Positions 38,076 to 46,426 of a DNA stretch of 64,000 nucleotides are shown piece after piece. A model generated the notes under the pieces. The model ran no database searches. It saw nothing but the letters and a program-made list of their open reading frames with translations, and had not been told where the DNA came from. The stretch is from assembly GCA_963749575.1 (NCBI GenBank), contig CAVVNM010000014.1:744001-808000 (forward strand), in the 5' to 3' direction. A program made the translations under genes and the position numbers. Position 1 is the stretch's first letter; every line of letters starts with the position of its first letter. The stretch is from JAMXLO01 sp963749575. Its GTDB lineage: Bacteria > Pseudomonadota > Alphaproteobacteria > Acetobacterales > Acetobacteraceae.

Positions 38076-39362
38076 ATGACTGCGGAGGTCCTCGATCTTC
38101 AGGCCCTTCTTCATAAACCGATCGATGCATCGACACCAGGTCAGCGCCTCACGGGTGTGCTTGGGGGAACAGAAACAGCAGCATTCACCGCCCTCTCATT
38201 CGGTGATGTCGTCTATGATCGCTTCAGCATCGATCCCAACGCGCTGGAAGCGTTCCATTTTGTTAACAGAATCACGGAAGCGGATATCTACAGGCTCGCC
38301 ACTTGGTCGAGCGAAATTGAACATAGATCCCTCCCGAGCTTCACCGGCGAGATCAACAACCTCAAGGGCAGCGTGTTTGAACGGGTGGCGGCGGCGTCGC
38401 TACGGCAATCAGGCGCTCATGTCGTATTTCCGACAAGCCAGAACAACGCGGGGTGGGACTTCCTGGTCAATGGTGAGCCCGTGCAGGCAAAATGCGGGGT
38501 GAGTGCGGCGCTAGTCACTGAACATATGCGTCGGTATCCAGACATGCCGCGCATGGTGGTAAGCGAGAACCTGGGAGCGCGCTTCGTTGGCCATGACCAC
38601 ATCACCCCAATTCCAGGCGCTTCCGAGGACATGATCCGAGCGACGACCGAACACAGCTTGCATTCGGCGGCGAACCTCCTCGAACTACATCTTCTCGAAA
38701 TAATCCCCGTGATTCTCGTAGCGCGAAACGCATACGCTTGGCTCCGTGGCGAGACCGATTGGGCCGCGATTGCTCAGAACCTGGCAGTAGACGGTTCAGC
38801 CAGATACCTCGGCGCCAAGCTTGGGCATGCGGCCGGCATGGCCCTCGCGGTTGGTCTCGGGGGCTGGCCGGCAGTCCTACTGCCTGTAGCGACTACTGTG
38901 GTCGGCTTTCGAACGGCGCGTGGTCTATCGGACCAATTCAAGCAACATGTGTTCCTACGCTCTGAATTCGCGGAGTTGATGGCGGCCATTGAGTCTTGGT
39001 GCCGAGGTGCCGTCACGGTGCTCGATCGTGCTATCCAAGGTGGAACACGAGATCAGGACCGTTTTGCAAGGTCGCGGTCGACAATACCTGCGATTTACCA
39101 TCCAATGGTCGATGATTGGCTGCATCGGCTCGCTATAGAGCAGGACGACCGGCGGTTCCACCGCAATCGATTTGCGCGTGCCGCGGACGATCCACAGGTG
39201 TTTGGCGCTGACCTGAAACCAGCCATGCTGGCCGCCAATGCCGCTCTGGCGGCGGCGCGGGCGGGCATTCTCCCATTTGACCTGGTATCAGAACGCAAGC
39301 GGTTGATTGCAGCCTGCAATGCCTATGCAGGGGGCCTGAAGCGTCGTTTGCTGCGTTCGTGA
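38076..39362 (+). CDS. Putative PD-(D/E)XK nuclease fused to a hydrophobic region
   Basis: The protein has 428 residues. Residues about 95-141 resemble a PD-(D/E)XK core: E102 in LKGSVFERVAAASL, D128 in NNAGWDFLVNG and the Q137-x-K139 of EPVQAKCG, the QxK variant of the last motif. A helical section follows, then a hydrophobic glycine-rich region at about 245-290 (LGHAAGMALAVGLGGWPAVL). The C-terminal 130 residues are helical and charged. The start overlaps the previous stop by four bases, so both genes are one translation unit. A membrane-linked nuclease in a mobile cassette suggests defence or conflict, but this is inference. Confidence 0.68.
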   Translation: MTAEVLDLQALLHKPIDASTPGQRLTGVLGGTETAAFTALSFGDVVYDRFSIDPNALEAFHFVNRITEADIYRLATWSSEIEHRSLPSFTGEINNLKGSVFERVAAASLRQSGAHVVFPTSQNNAGWDFLVNGEPVQAKCGVSAALVTEHMRRYPDMPRMVVSENLGARFVGHDHITPIPGASEDMIRATTEHSLHSAANLLELHLLEIIPVILVARNAYAWLRGETDWAAIAQNLAVDGSARYLGAKLGHAAGMALAVGLGGWPAVLLPVATTVVGFRTARGLSDQFKQHVFLRSEFAELMAAIESWCRGAVTVLDRAIQGGTRDQDRFARSRSTIPAIYHPMVDDWLHRLAIEQDDRRFHRNRFARAADDPQVFGADLKPAMLAANAALAAARAGILPFDLVSERKRLIAACNAYAGGLKRRLLRS

Positions 39363-39442
39363 GCGGTCCGTAGGCAAAATCGGTCGGCTAACGTATCATA
39401 CCGAGCTGGGCTCCCATCGGATGACCAATAAGGGTCAAGTGC

Positions 39443-39862
39443 ATGTTTGTGTCGTGGACCTACGCGATATGTGCGCGTTCGGGAGCCGGCGCGGTAGTTG
39501 GAGAATACCCCCTGCCTAGCCTGACGGCTGCTGCCAGGGCGGTGTGCGCTGGCGGCATGCTGGGTGTCGTTACCGGTTTGATAACCGGCGGAATGAAATG
39601 TCTCAACCTTCAAGCGGGCTGCGACCTCAATTTTGTCGATGCCGTTCGAGTGCTTGGGCGCGATCTCGTTACCGGTGTCACCTCGGGTGTCGCCGCGTCG
39701 GCTGCGTCGTTGTACGTTGGAACAGCCGGGACGGTTGTCTGCGCAGCGATTTCCGCTCCGGCTTAGGTGCCGCCCGCTGCTGTGGCTGCGGCGATCGGCG
39801 CCGGATATGTGGTGGCTGAGACCAGCCGCGAGAGCTGGGACAGCTGCGTCCCCTCAACCTGC
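39443..39862 (+). CDS. Small glycine-rich membrane protein with in-frame amber stop
   Basis: From ATG 39443 the frame runs 107 residues to a TAG at 39764-39766, then stays open for 32 more codons to TAA at 39860-39862. Before the stop there are two glycine-zipper-like helices (GGMLGVVTGLITGGM, TSGVAASAASLYVGTAG). After it come another hydrophobic piece (AAVAAAIGAGYVV) and a charged, cysteine-containing end. The coding character continues across the stop, so it may be a nonsense mutation or an error. It is the third gene of the cassette, 80 bases after the nuclease gene. Confidence 0.5.
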
Positions 39863-39870
39863 TAACGGCC

Positions 39871-40056
39871 CAAGGTGCGGGTCAAGGCGGGCAACTCGAT
39901 CATGATCCCCGGCAACACGCCGCACAACGAGACCGGCACATCGGACACGTTCGAACTGCTGGAAGTGTCGGTCCCGGCGGACATGGGGACCGAGCCCTGC
40001 GAGCCGCCGCCCGGGCATTAACCTCCGTGCAAGCTGGTTCGGCCACACTAGCGGGG
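39871..40056. repeat. 186-bp direct repeat, right copy
   Basis: This copy reads in frame as the last 49 residues of the cupin (KVRVKAGNSIMIPGNTPHNE...), with no upstream start. Its end leads directly into the GTG of radC. It differs from the left copy by lacking one G. Confidence 0.95.
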
Positions 40057-40805
40057 TGGCAACCCATCGCACTGCCCCGCGCCTGGCCGATGCGCCCGAC
40101 CTGTTCGATGCCCCGCCGGCGGAGACGGCAGCGTGCGCGATCGGCGTGGCAGGCCACCGGTTGCGTCTGCGCGAGCGCTTTCTGGCGGCCGGCGCCGAGG
40201 CGCTGGCCGACCACGAGATGCTGGAGATCGTGCTGTTCGCGCTGCCCCGGCGCGACACCAAGCCGCTCGCACGTACGTTGCTGTCGCGCTTCGGCAGCTT
40301 CGCCAAGGTGATCGCCGCGCCGGTCCAGGACCTGCTGGCGGTCGAGGGACTGGGCGATGCGGGTGTGGCGGCGCTGAAGTCCGTGCACGCCGCGGCGCTG
40401 CGGCTGTTGCGGGCCGAAGTGATTGATCAGCCGGTGCTGAACAACTGGGACCGGCTGATGGCCTACCTCAACGCCGAACTGTCGCGCGAGCGGGTGGAGC
40501 AGTTCCGCGTGCTGTTCCTCGACAATCGCAACCACCTGCTGGCGGATGAGGCGCAGCAGCGCGGCACGGTGGACCATACGCCGGTCTATCCGCGCGAGGT
40601 GGCGAAGCGCGCGCTGGAGCTGCACGCCACCGCGCTGATCCTGGTGCACAACCACCCGAGCGGCGATCCCACACCATCGCGCGACGATATCGCGATGACC
40701 CAGCAGATCAAGGCGGCCGCGGCGGCATTGTCCATCGTGCTGCACGACCACGTCGTGATCGGCAATGGGCGCTGGCACAGCTTTCGCAAGCAGGGCTTGC
40801 TGTAG
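40056..40805 (+). CDS. radC: RadC family JAMM-domain protein
   Basis: The protein has 249 residues. It has an N-terminal helix-hairpin-helix part (RLRERFLAAGAEALADHEM, LLAVEGLGDAGVAALKSV) and a C-terminal JAB1/MPN-type metal domain with LILVHNHPSGDPTPSRDD. RadC proteins are often listed as DNA repair factors, but the link is weak and their role is open. The GTG start at 40056 lies at the end of the direct repeat. Confidence 0.92.
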   Translation: MATHRTAPRLADAPDLFDAPPAETAACAIGVAGHRLRLRERFLAAGAEALADHEMLEIVLFALPRRDTKPLARTLLSRFGSFAKVIAAPVQDLLAVEGLGDAGVAALKSVHAAALRLLRAEVIDQPVLNNWDRLMAYLNAELSRERVEQFRVLFLDNRNHLLADEAQQRGTVDHTPVYPREVAKRALELHATALILVHNHPSGDPTPSRDDIAMTQQIKAAAAALSIVLHDHVVIGNGRWHSFRKQGLL

Positions 40806-40808
40806 CTG

Positions 40809-41822
40809 TCACCGAAACGCCTCGACCAGCGTCAGCGTCTCCTTCGACGGCTCCCCGTAGCTGACAACCCTCACATCAAGACCGAAGCCGCTCACCAGTT
40901 CCAAGGCCCGCCGGATGGCGGCATGGATCCAACCGGTGTGATTTCCGAATGCTCCACCGCCGAGCAGCGTCAGGAGGACAATTCTCGAGGCGCCGCGCTG
41001 CGCGTTCAGCACGGCCGCCCACATCGTGGCCTCATATGCGGCCTCCAGAACCAACGACGCGAATGGCTTCCAATGCTCGGGCGGCACCCGGCTATAGGCA
41101 ACGGGAAGTGCCGAGCAGAATGCCTGCGAGACCACCGGCCGCGACGGGCCCGCGGCTTCGGTGACTTCCACGTCGCTGTGGATCCCGATGCGAAGCTTGC
41201 CGCGCAGTACATCGAGCGCATCGCCGGCCAGCGTTGCCAGGTGTGCGGCGATAGCATCCAGTCCGGCCCGGCTGCCCAGCGCGTAGCCGTTCCGCATCCG
41301 CCACAGTTCGTCCGCGGGCCGCTGCAGTTCGCTGCTCAGTGCCGCGCCGAGATCGGCGAGCCCGTCGAGCTGTCGCCGCGCGGTCTGGCCCTCGCCGCCA
41401 TCGATCGGAACGAAATAGTTGCGATAGATGGTCGCCGCGCCCGCCGCGATGGCGCAGGCCGGTCCCTGGGTATGATCGTTCTGGTAGCGGGTCACGCCAT
41501 GTTCCGGCGTCGCATCGGGCGAAACCATCTCGAGCAGATTGAACTGCGAGGCCACCTGGAACAGCGCGCCGGCATTTTCAACAGACCGATGCATTTGCCT
41601 TACATCGCCCGTCACAACGCTTGCCTTGAGCCGGCCGTCAACACCGCCTGCGGATCTCGACCTTGCGCGGAGATCCTGTAGCGACGCCAGTTCAAGCTCG
41701 CCTATTCCATAGCCCGCACCATTGCTTCGCGAGCGCAGCCTGTTCCCCTGGACCTCGAGCCTGGCACGGGTTTCCGCGTAGCCGGTTTCCCGAAACCCCG
41801 TTAGCTTCTCGAACCAATCCAC
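40809..41822 (-). CDS. Uncharacterised protein, possible macro/PARG-like fold
   Basis: The protein has 337 residues. The middle reads FQVASQFNLLEMVSPDATPE and then HTQGPACAIAAGAATIYRNY, and the C-terminus has LLTLLGGGAFGNHTGWIHAA followed by VRVVSYG. A glycine-rich GGGAFGN loop then a WI.AI..AL helix, with FNLLE earlier, is reminiscent of macro/PARG-type ADP-ribose binding proteins. This is my reading and is not certain. It lies 19 bases downstream of a phosphatase gene on the same strand, so the two are probably co-expressed. Confidence 0.6.
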   Translation of the reverse strand: MDWFEKLTGFRETGYAETRARLEVQGNRLRSRSNGAGYGIGELELASLQDLRARSRSAGGVDGRLKASVVTGDVRQMHRSVENAGALFQVASQFNLLEMVSPDATPEHGVTRYQNDHTQGPACAIAAGAATIYRNYFVPIDGGEGQTARRQLDGLADLGAALSSELQRPADELWRMRNGYALGSRAGLDAIAAHLATLAGDALDVLRGKLRIGIHSDVEVTEAAGPSRPVVSQAFCSALPVAYSRVPPEHWKPFASLVLEAAYEATMWAAVLNAQRGASRIVLLTLLGGGAFGNHTGWIHAAIRRALELVSGFGLDVRVVSYGEPSKETLTLVEAFR

Positions 41823-41840
41823 GGTGTTCTCCGGATCTCG

Positions 41841-42389
41841 CTAGCCGCTTGCGGCGATGCCCAACACGTAGCGTTCCTGCTCGCGTGTCTCGATCGCACC
41901 CGGCCGCGCGGCGCGCACCTGCCTGACCGCAGTCGCCGGCTCCGCGCCGAGTTCGATCAGCAGCCGCGCCGCGATCGTTCCCGCGCGTCCTAGCCCGCCG
42001 CGGCAATGGACCAGGACGTCGCGCCCGCCGCGCAGCAGCGTGCGAAGTTCATCGCCCGCCGCGTGCCATTGCCGTTCGAATGCCGCGTCCGGCGTCGACA
42101 CGTCGACGATTGGTAGATGGAACCACAACATCCCGCGGCGGCGCACTTCCTCGCCAAGACGTTCCACCCGCAGGAGGGCCAACTCCTTCCGCTCCATCAG
42201 GGTGACGACGGCGGCCGCGCCCCAATCATGGATGGCATCCAGATCGAGAGCCAGATCGCGATCCCAGTATCCGCTCTTGGCATTCCGGTCATGTTTGCCG
42301 GGGCAGAAGGTGATCCCCACGCGGCCGAAGTCGGCTCCCGCAGATATCGCTGCGATCTGCAACGGGTGAGTCAAGGACGTCTTTTTCAT
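41841..42389 (-). CDS. Dual-specificity/tyrosine phosphatase (CDKN3-like)
   Basis: The product has 182 residues from ATG 42389. The cysteine phosphatase P-loop is VHCRGGLGRAG, with C129 and R135, and the general acid is probably D96 in LPIVDVSTP. The fold order is that of CDKN3-like dual-specificity phosphatases. It could act on proteins, nucleotides or sugar phosphates. The pairing with the gene downstream suggests a shared substrate, perhaps ADP-ribose related. The longer open frame upstream overlaps the TauD gene and is not used. Confidence 0.82.
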   Translation of the reverse strand: MKKTSLTHPLQIAAISAGADFGRVGITFCPGKHDRNAKSGYWDRDLALDLDAIHDWGAAAVVTLMERKELALLRVERLGEEVRRRGMLWFHLPIVDVSTPDAAFERQWHAAGDELRTLLRGGRDVLVHCRGGLGRAGTIAARLLIELGAEPATAVRQVRAARPGAIETREQERYVLGIAASG

Positions 42390-42444
42390 GCCGATTTCTG
42401 GCTTCGAAGGGTGGCTTGTTGCAGCGATCCAGCAGACCGGGCGG

Positions 42445-43284
42445 TCAAGCCGGCCGGTCGCCGGCGAGCGTGATGCGCTGCATGATCCGGCGCTGGCCGG
42501 CATAGTCGTTCACCGCGTAATGCTGCGCGCAGCGATTGTCCCAGATCGCCAGCGCGCCCGGTGTCCAGCGGAACCGGCAGGTGAACTCCGGACGGATCTG
42601 GTGGCGGAACAGGTATTGCAGCAGCGGCGCGCTCTCATCCGCGGTCATGCCGGCGAAACCGACCGTATGCGCGCGATTGACATAGAGCGCCTTGCGCCCG
42701 GTTTCGGAATGCGTGCGGATCGCGGGATGTTCGGCCTCGAGCAGCTTGCGCGCTTCCGCGCTGCCGTCGGAACGGATGCGGTCCTCACGTGTTCTGCTGG
42801 CGTCCGCCTTGGCGGAACTGGACACACCACGCAGGCCGGCGAGCAGTCCGCGCAGTTTCTCGGATAGCGTTTGGTACGCGAGGTACTGGTTGGCGAACAG
42901 CGTGTCGCCGCCGGCATCGGGCACCTCGCGTGCGACCAGCAGCGTCGCCATCGGCGGCTCCTGCAGATAGGTCGTGTCGGAGTGCCACACACCGCCGAAA
43001 TTGACTGTCTCGTGCTCGAGCTTGGCGACGTTGATGATCTCCGGGTAACCCTCGATGCCTTTGACGAACGGATATTCGATCGGCGTGCCGAAGCGGCGGG
43101 CCAGCGCCAGGAAGCGTTCCGGGGGCAGATCCTGGTCGCGGAAGAAGATCACCAGATGATCGAGCAGCGCCTGGCGGATCGCGCCGATCGTCGCATCCGA
43201 CAGGTTGCCGGCCAGATCGACGCCATGCAGTTCCGCGCCAATCGCGCCGGCGATCGGCCTGATCTCGAATGGTGCGTTGCGCAT
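42445..43284 (-). CDS. TauD/TfdA family 2-oxoglutarate dioxygenase
   Basis: The protein has 279 residues. The iron ligands are H and D in GGVWHSDTTYLQEPP and the distal histidine in CAQHYAVNDY; the 2-oxoglutarate arginine is likely in QRRIMQRITLAG. Family members oxidise taurine, 2,4-D, alkylsulfates and similar compounds. The substrate is not evident, and no sulfur importer is adjacent. The ATG at 43284 follows GTGGGGGG. Confidence 0.9.
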   Translation of the reverse strand: MRNAPFEIRPIAGAIGAELHGVDLAGNLSDATIGAIRQALLDHLVIFFRDQDLPPERFLALARRFGTPIEYPFVKGIEGYPEIINVAKLEHETVNFGGVWHSDTTYLQEPPMATLLVAREVPDAGGDTLFANQYLAYQTLSEKLRGLLAGLRGVSSSAKADASRTREDRIRSDGSAEARKLLEAEHPAIRTHSETGRKALYVNRAHTVGFAGMTADESAPLLQYLFRHQIRPEFTCRFRWTPGALAIWDNRCAQHYAVNDYAGQRRIMQRITLAGDRPA

Positions 43285-43623
43285 CGGTCCCCCCACGTCA
43301 CTCGGTAGTATCAGTTCATGTTATTAGCACAAGGCACTGGTCTGTTGGATCACGCCGCCGGTCTGGCTGATCGGGGCCGCGAGCGTCACGGTCGAGTTTG
43401 TGCCGTTGCGGCCGGTGCAGTTGTGGCCGGCGTGAGCCGGCGGCGGCTTGACGGTTGGAAATTGAACCGTCGGCCTGCCCGGAGTCCTCCGAATGTTCCG
43501 ATGGCGCGCGCGGGCGTCAAGCACCCGTCAGCGCGAACAGCGGCGACCCGGACGTCGGGGAGAAGGACGCGCCTTGTCCCGTTCTGCGGTCAACTCCGAT
43601 ACCTTACCGCCTCATATCGGGGG
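43285..43623. other. Intergenic stretch without a supported gene
   Basis: About 340 bases between the dioxygenase start and the lipoprotein stop. Both flanking genes are on the minus strand. One short minus frame (43324-43524) ends in TVTLAAPISQTGGVIQQ, which could be a gene remnant, but nothing is recognised with confidence. Confidence 0.4.
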
Positions 43624-44868
43624 CTACCGCCGCGGGCAGGCATTGATCGTATTCCCGGTCATACCGCAGGCGATGATGTCCATCACGTCTGAATTCGTCA
43701 GGTAATTCAGGTGGGCGTCGGGCGGCCACGCAAAGAGGCCGAACCAGTTCCGTGCAACCCCCAAATAGACATTCGCGATGACAGTCGGATCGGCAGCGTT
43801 CGACGACGGGACATCCCCGCTCGAAACCAGGTAGCTCAGAATGTCGTTCGGGTCACTGATCGCAACGATCTGGCGACGCGAGTGGGTGGCGTGATAGGCG
43901 TCCCAATGCCGCGCGAATGCGCGGAGGGCGTTGCCGCGTTGGGCCTCCTCAGGGCTTGTCAGCGCGGTGGATTGCGCTGCGGTGGGAGGCGGCCACTGGG
44001 TCAACGTGCTCAAATCAAGGAGCGCCAGCTGATTGGCCAGCATGAAAATGAGATCGGTGCGCGCGAGGGCCTTCGCGGCAGCGTTGTGCTCGCTCGCCCT
44101 GGGAGCCCCCGCTTCCTCCCTTGAATGGGCCGCCCTGAGGTCGGCAATCGCGTCGAACAGCATGTAGCCGCCCAGGCTGTGTGTGATCAGGACGGTCTCC
44201 TCGTTCGCGGTCCCGCCATTGCAGATCGTCGCATCGTTGTCGTCCGGGGTTCCTCCCACGAAGAAACACAGTGCCTTCTCGACCGCCGCGCGCACCACCC
44301 CGCGGTAGGTGCCGCCATAAAGCACCACGTCCGACAAATGGGTTTGAAAGAAGCTCTTGGACAGCGTGGTGAGGGTCGCCCAGGAGGGATGATTGGTCTC
44401 GCCCAGAGTGTCTTTGATCGGCTTGGTGAGCGGTGCCCACAACAGGAAGCTGAATTGTGCGAGCCGGGCGTTGTCGCTTCCAACGAAGTCGAACGTGAAG
44501 AGCTCGGCCGTGTCGGACACCCCGGCCACGGTGATGGAACGGGGCGCCTGCACGGCTAGATTGCCGCACATGCCGATGGGCTGCGCGACCGGTTGTTGCC
44601 GGACGTGGAGGGCGTCGGCCAGTCCTGCGACCACCGTGGCAAGCGCGCAATAGTCACGAGAGTGGGTACCCATCCCATGGGTGAGGAAGATGCGGACCAA
44701 CTCCGCAGGCGGCCTGGAGGTGCGCGTGAGGATTCCGTCCAGCTTGGCCGGCGGCGGCGCGCTATCGACCGATATGACCGTGGGGTTGGCGATGCAAGCC
44801 GCAAGCGCGAGGCACAGCGAAGCCAGTGCCGCCCCGCAGATTAAACGGCGCAACGCAGTGTGTCCCAA
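43624..44868 (-). CDS. Lipase-like lipoprotein
   Basis: The protein has 414 residues and a lipoprotein signal ending in the lipobox LALAAC, so it should be anchored to a membrane on the periplasmic side. An alpha/beta-hydrolase pattern is seen: IFLTHGMGTHSRDY (oxyanion region), the nucleophile in VLITHSLGGYML, and acidic and His candidates later (AISDPNDILSYL, PDAHLNYL). Substrate unknown. The frame is intact. Confidence 0.72.
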   Translation of the reverse strand: MGHTALRRLICGAALASLCLALAACIANPTVISVDSAPPPAKLDGILTRTSRPPAELVRIFLTHGMGTHSRDYCALATVVAGLADALHVRQQPVAQPIGMCGNLAVQAPRSITVAGVSDTAELFTFDFVGSDNARLAQFSFLLWAPLTKPIKDTLGETNHPSWATLTTLSKSFFQTHLSDVVLYGGTYRGVVRAAVEKALCFFVGGTPDDNDATICNGGTANEETVLITHSLGGYMLFDAIADLRAAHSREEAGAPRASEHNAAAKALARTDLIFMLANQLALLDLSTLTQWPPPTAAQSTALTSPEEAQRGNALRAFARHWDAYHATHSRRQIVAISDPNDILSYLVSSGDVPSSNAADPTVIANVYLGVARNWFGLFAWPPDAHLNYLTNSDVMDIIACGMTGNTINACPRR

Positions 44869-45104
44869 AAATTCGTTCCCAAAAACGTTTCCCAGATTCC
44901 CAGGGTCGGTGCGCGATCCTGATCCGCTCTAGGCCTCCGTGGCAACAGCGTTCGGTCCAGTCTTCATTTCTGGCATCGCCGCCAGTATGCCGTTGTTGTG
45001 GAGCAGATCGTCACCGCTTCTGGCAACGCGGCAGTGTCTGCCGATGCCGCCAGCATATCCTATATCAGTGCGCCGACTCTGAGGGTTAAGACCCATGGCG
45101 CCAG

Positions 45105-46367
45105 CTAGCCCAACAGACCGAGGCCGGAAACGCCGCCCAGCACGCCGGTCACGGCGGTCAGCGCGCAGACGGTCAGCACCAGCCAGAGATACGCCCCGCG
45201 CAATCGGTGCGTCGGCGGCAGCGCCTTGATCGCAAGCGCGATCAGCACGCCCAGCAAGAGCGGCAGCATGAACGCGTTCATCACCTGCACGCCGATGTTG
45301 AGCGCGATGAGATCGGGCCACAGCGCCACGGTGATCGTTGCGGCGACAACGATGATGATATAGGCGCCGTAGAACCAGCGCGCGCGCAACGGGTGCTGTT
45401 CGAGCGTGTGGCGGTAGCCGGTGACCTCGCCCAACCCCCACGCGAAACCCAGCGAGCAGACGATGGCCGCCACCATGCCGGCGCCAAGCACACCGGCACC
45501 GAATACGAACCGGCCGGGGCCGATGCCGAGGAACGGCGTCAGCGCCCGTGACATATCGCCCACTGAAGTCAGTGTCACGCCGGGCTTGCCGCCGAGTGTC
45601 GCGGCGCAGGCAATGATGACGGCAGCCATGACAAGCTGGGTCACCACCGCGCCGATCGCGGTATCGTAACGTGCCATCGGATAGTGTTCGGGCAGCAACT
45701 TCTTGTCGGCGATGGCCGATTGCTGGTAGAAGATCATCCATGGCATCACGATCGATCCAATATTGGCCGCGGCCAGATAGCGGTAGTCTCGATTGCCAAA
45801 CGCGATGTCGAGACTGCCGCTGAGCAGTTCGTGCATGTCGGGCCGCGCGGCCCAGGCGACGAAAAAGAACGCAAGCTCGAACAATCCGATCACGACGACG
45901 AGGCGCTCCACCCGGCGATAGGAGCCGGTGAGCACCACGGCGAGCAGGGCTGCCGACGCGATCGGCAGTGTGGCGACGCGTGGCAGTCCGTACAGTTCGC
46001 CGACGCCCGCGACGCCGGACAGTTCGGTGAGCAGCGCGCCGATCGTGGCGACGGCGAGACCGGTCACCGAGATCCCGGCCCAAACCGGCCCGAGCACAGC
46101 GCGGACCAGTTCCCCGTGGCCTCGGCCGGTGAAGATGCCGAGACGGACGGCCAGCTCCTGCACGATATACAGGATCGGCATCAGCACGAATTGCAGGCCG
46201 AGCAGGCGATAGCCCCATTGTGCGCCCGACTGTCCGGCGGTGATGACCGAACCGACATCGCTGTCCGCCAGCATGACCACAATGCCGGGGCCGAACACGG
46301 CGAGGAACCGCGCGCGCCGGCCATGGCGGCGCGGCGCCTCCGCCTGGCTCACGCCCTCGCTCGCCAC
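45105..46367 (-). CDS. Nramp-type divalent metal transporter with variant site
   Basis: The protein has 420 residues and about 11 membrane helices in the Nramp order. The canonical TM1 motif DPGN is replaced by DSDVGS, and the TM6 metal-site MPH is MPW in GSIVMPWMIFYQQ. In the family these residues bind Mn, Fe and other divalent ions. Variants of this kind occur in Nramp-related transporters for other ions, such as Mg. The cation is therefore uncertain. It is divergent from cysS with 59 bases between starts. Confidence 0.86.
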   Translation of the reverse strand: MASEGVSQAEAPRRHGRRARFLAVFGPGIVVMLADSDVGSVITAGQSGAQWGYRLLGLQFVLMPILYIVQELAVRLGIFTGRGHGELVRAVLGPVWAGISVTGLAVATIGALLTELSGVAGVGELYGLPRVATLPIASAALLAVVLTGSYRRVERLVVVIGLFELAFFFVAWAARPDMHELLSGSLDIAFGNRDYRYLAAANIGSIVMPWMIFYQQSAIADKKLLPEHYPMARYDTAIGAVVTQLVMAAVIIACAATLGGKPGVTLTSVGDMSRALTPFLGIGPGRFVFGAGVLGAGMVAAIVCSLGFAWGLGEVTGYRHTLEQHPLRARWFYGAYIIIVVAATITVALWPDLIALNIGVQVMNAFMLPLLLGVLIALAIKALPPTHRLRGAYLWLVLTVCALTAVTGVLGGVSGLGLLG

Positions 46368-46426
46368 GCCGCGTTGCTTCGCCGGTCGCTTTGGCCGAGA
46401 ACACCGCTTACCCGGAGAAGGATCCC

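Larger units (their letters stand above)
35781..38079 (+). pseudogene. Uncharacterised membrane protein, split by an IS3-type element
   Basis: Removing the IS and one GGG duplication joins 35781-36348 to 37631-38079 in frame: LTDLSDR runs into ALMQTGAIAAVGSALAG. The result is about 339 residues. The first 190 are soluble and charged (WRAAKLARLLDHFGLRFSS, VLRRMFIEIEATLAKKSQ). Then come two or three hydrophobic glycine-rich segments, for example IVLGGALFFGGGFLLRRANR. The layout loosely resembles UPF0174/YaaW proteins; this is a weak likeness. TTG at 35781 is the likely start, after GGGGGAAG. Its stop overlaps the start of the next gene (ATGA). Confidence 0.65.
35752..39870. mobile_element. 4.1-kb inserted cassette between direct repeats
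   Basis: The block separates the cupin gene from radC, which would otherwise be neighbours: joining the outer flanks through one repeat restores cupin, then the radC leader. It carries three genes on the plus strand plus an IS3-type element. No integrase, recombinase or tRNA is present. The 186-bp repeat is far longer than a normal target duplication, which suggests single-crossover entry of a circle that carried the cupin end, or a duplication. Codon use is slightly less G+C-rich than in the flanks. Confidence 0.75.

Noticed and set aside
44929..46404. A 491-codon minus frame overlapping the Nramp gene.
   Set aside because: The other frame gives an intact transporter; this one is Arg-rich and featureless.
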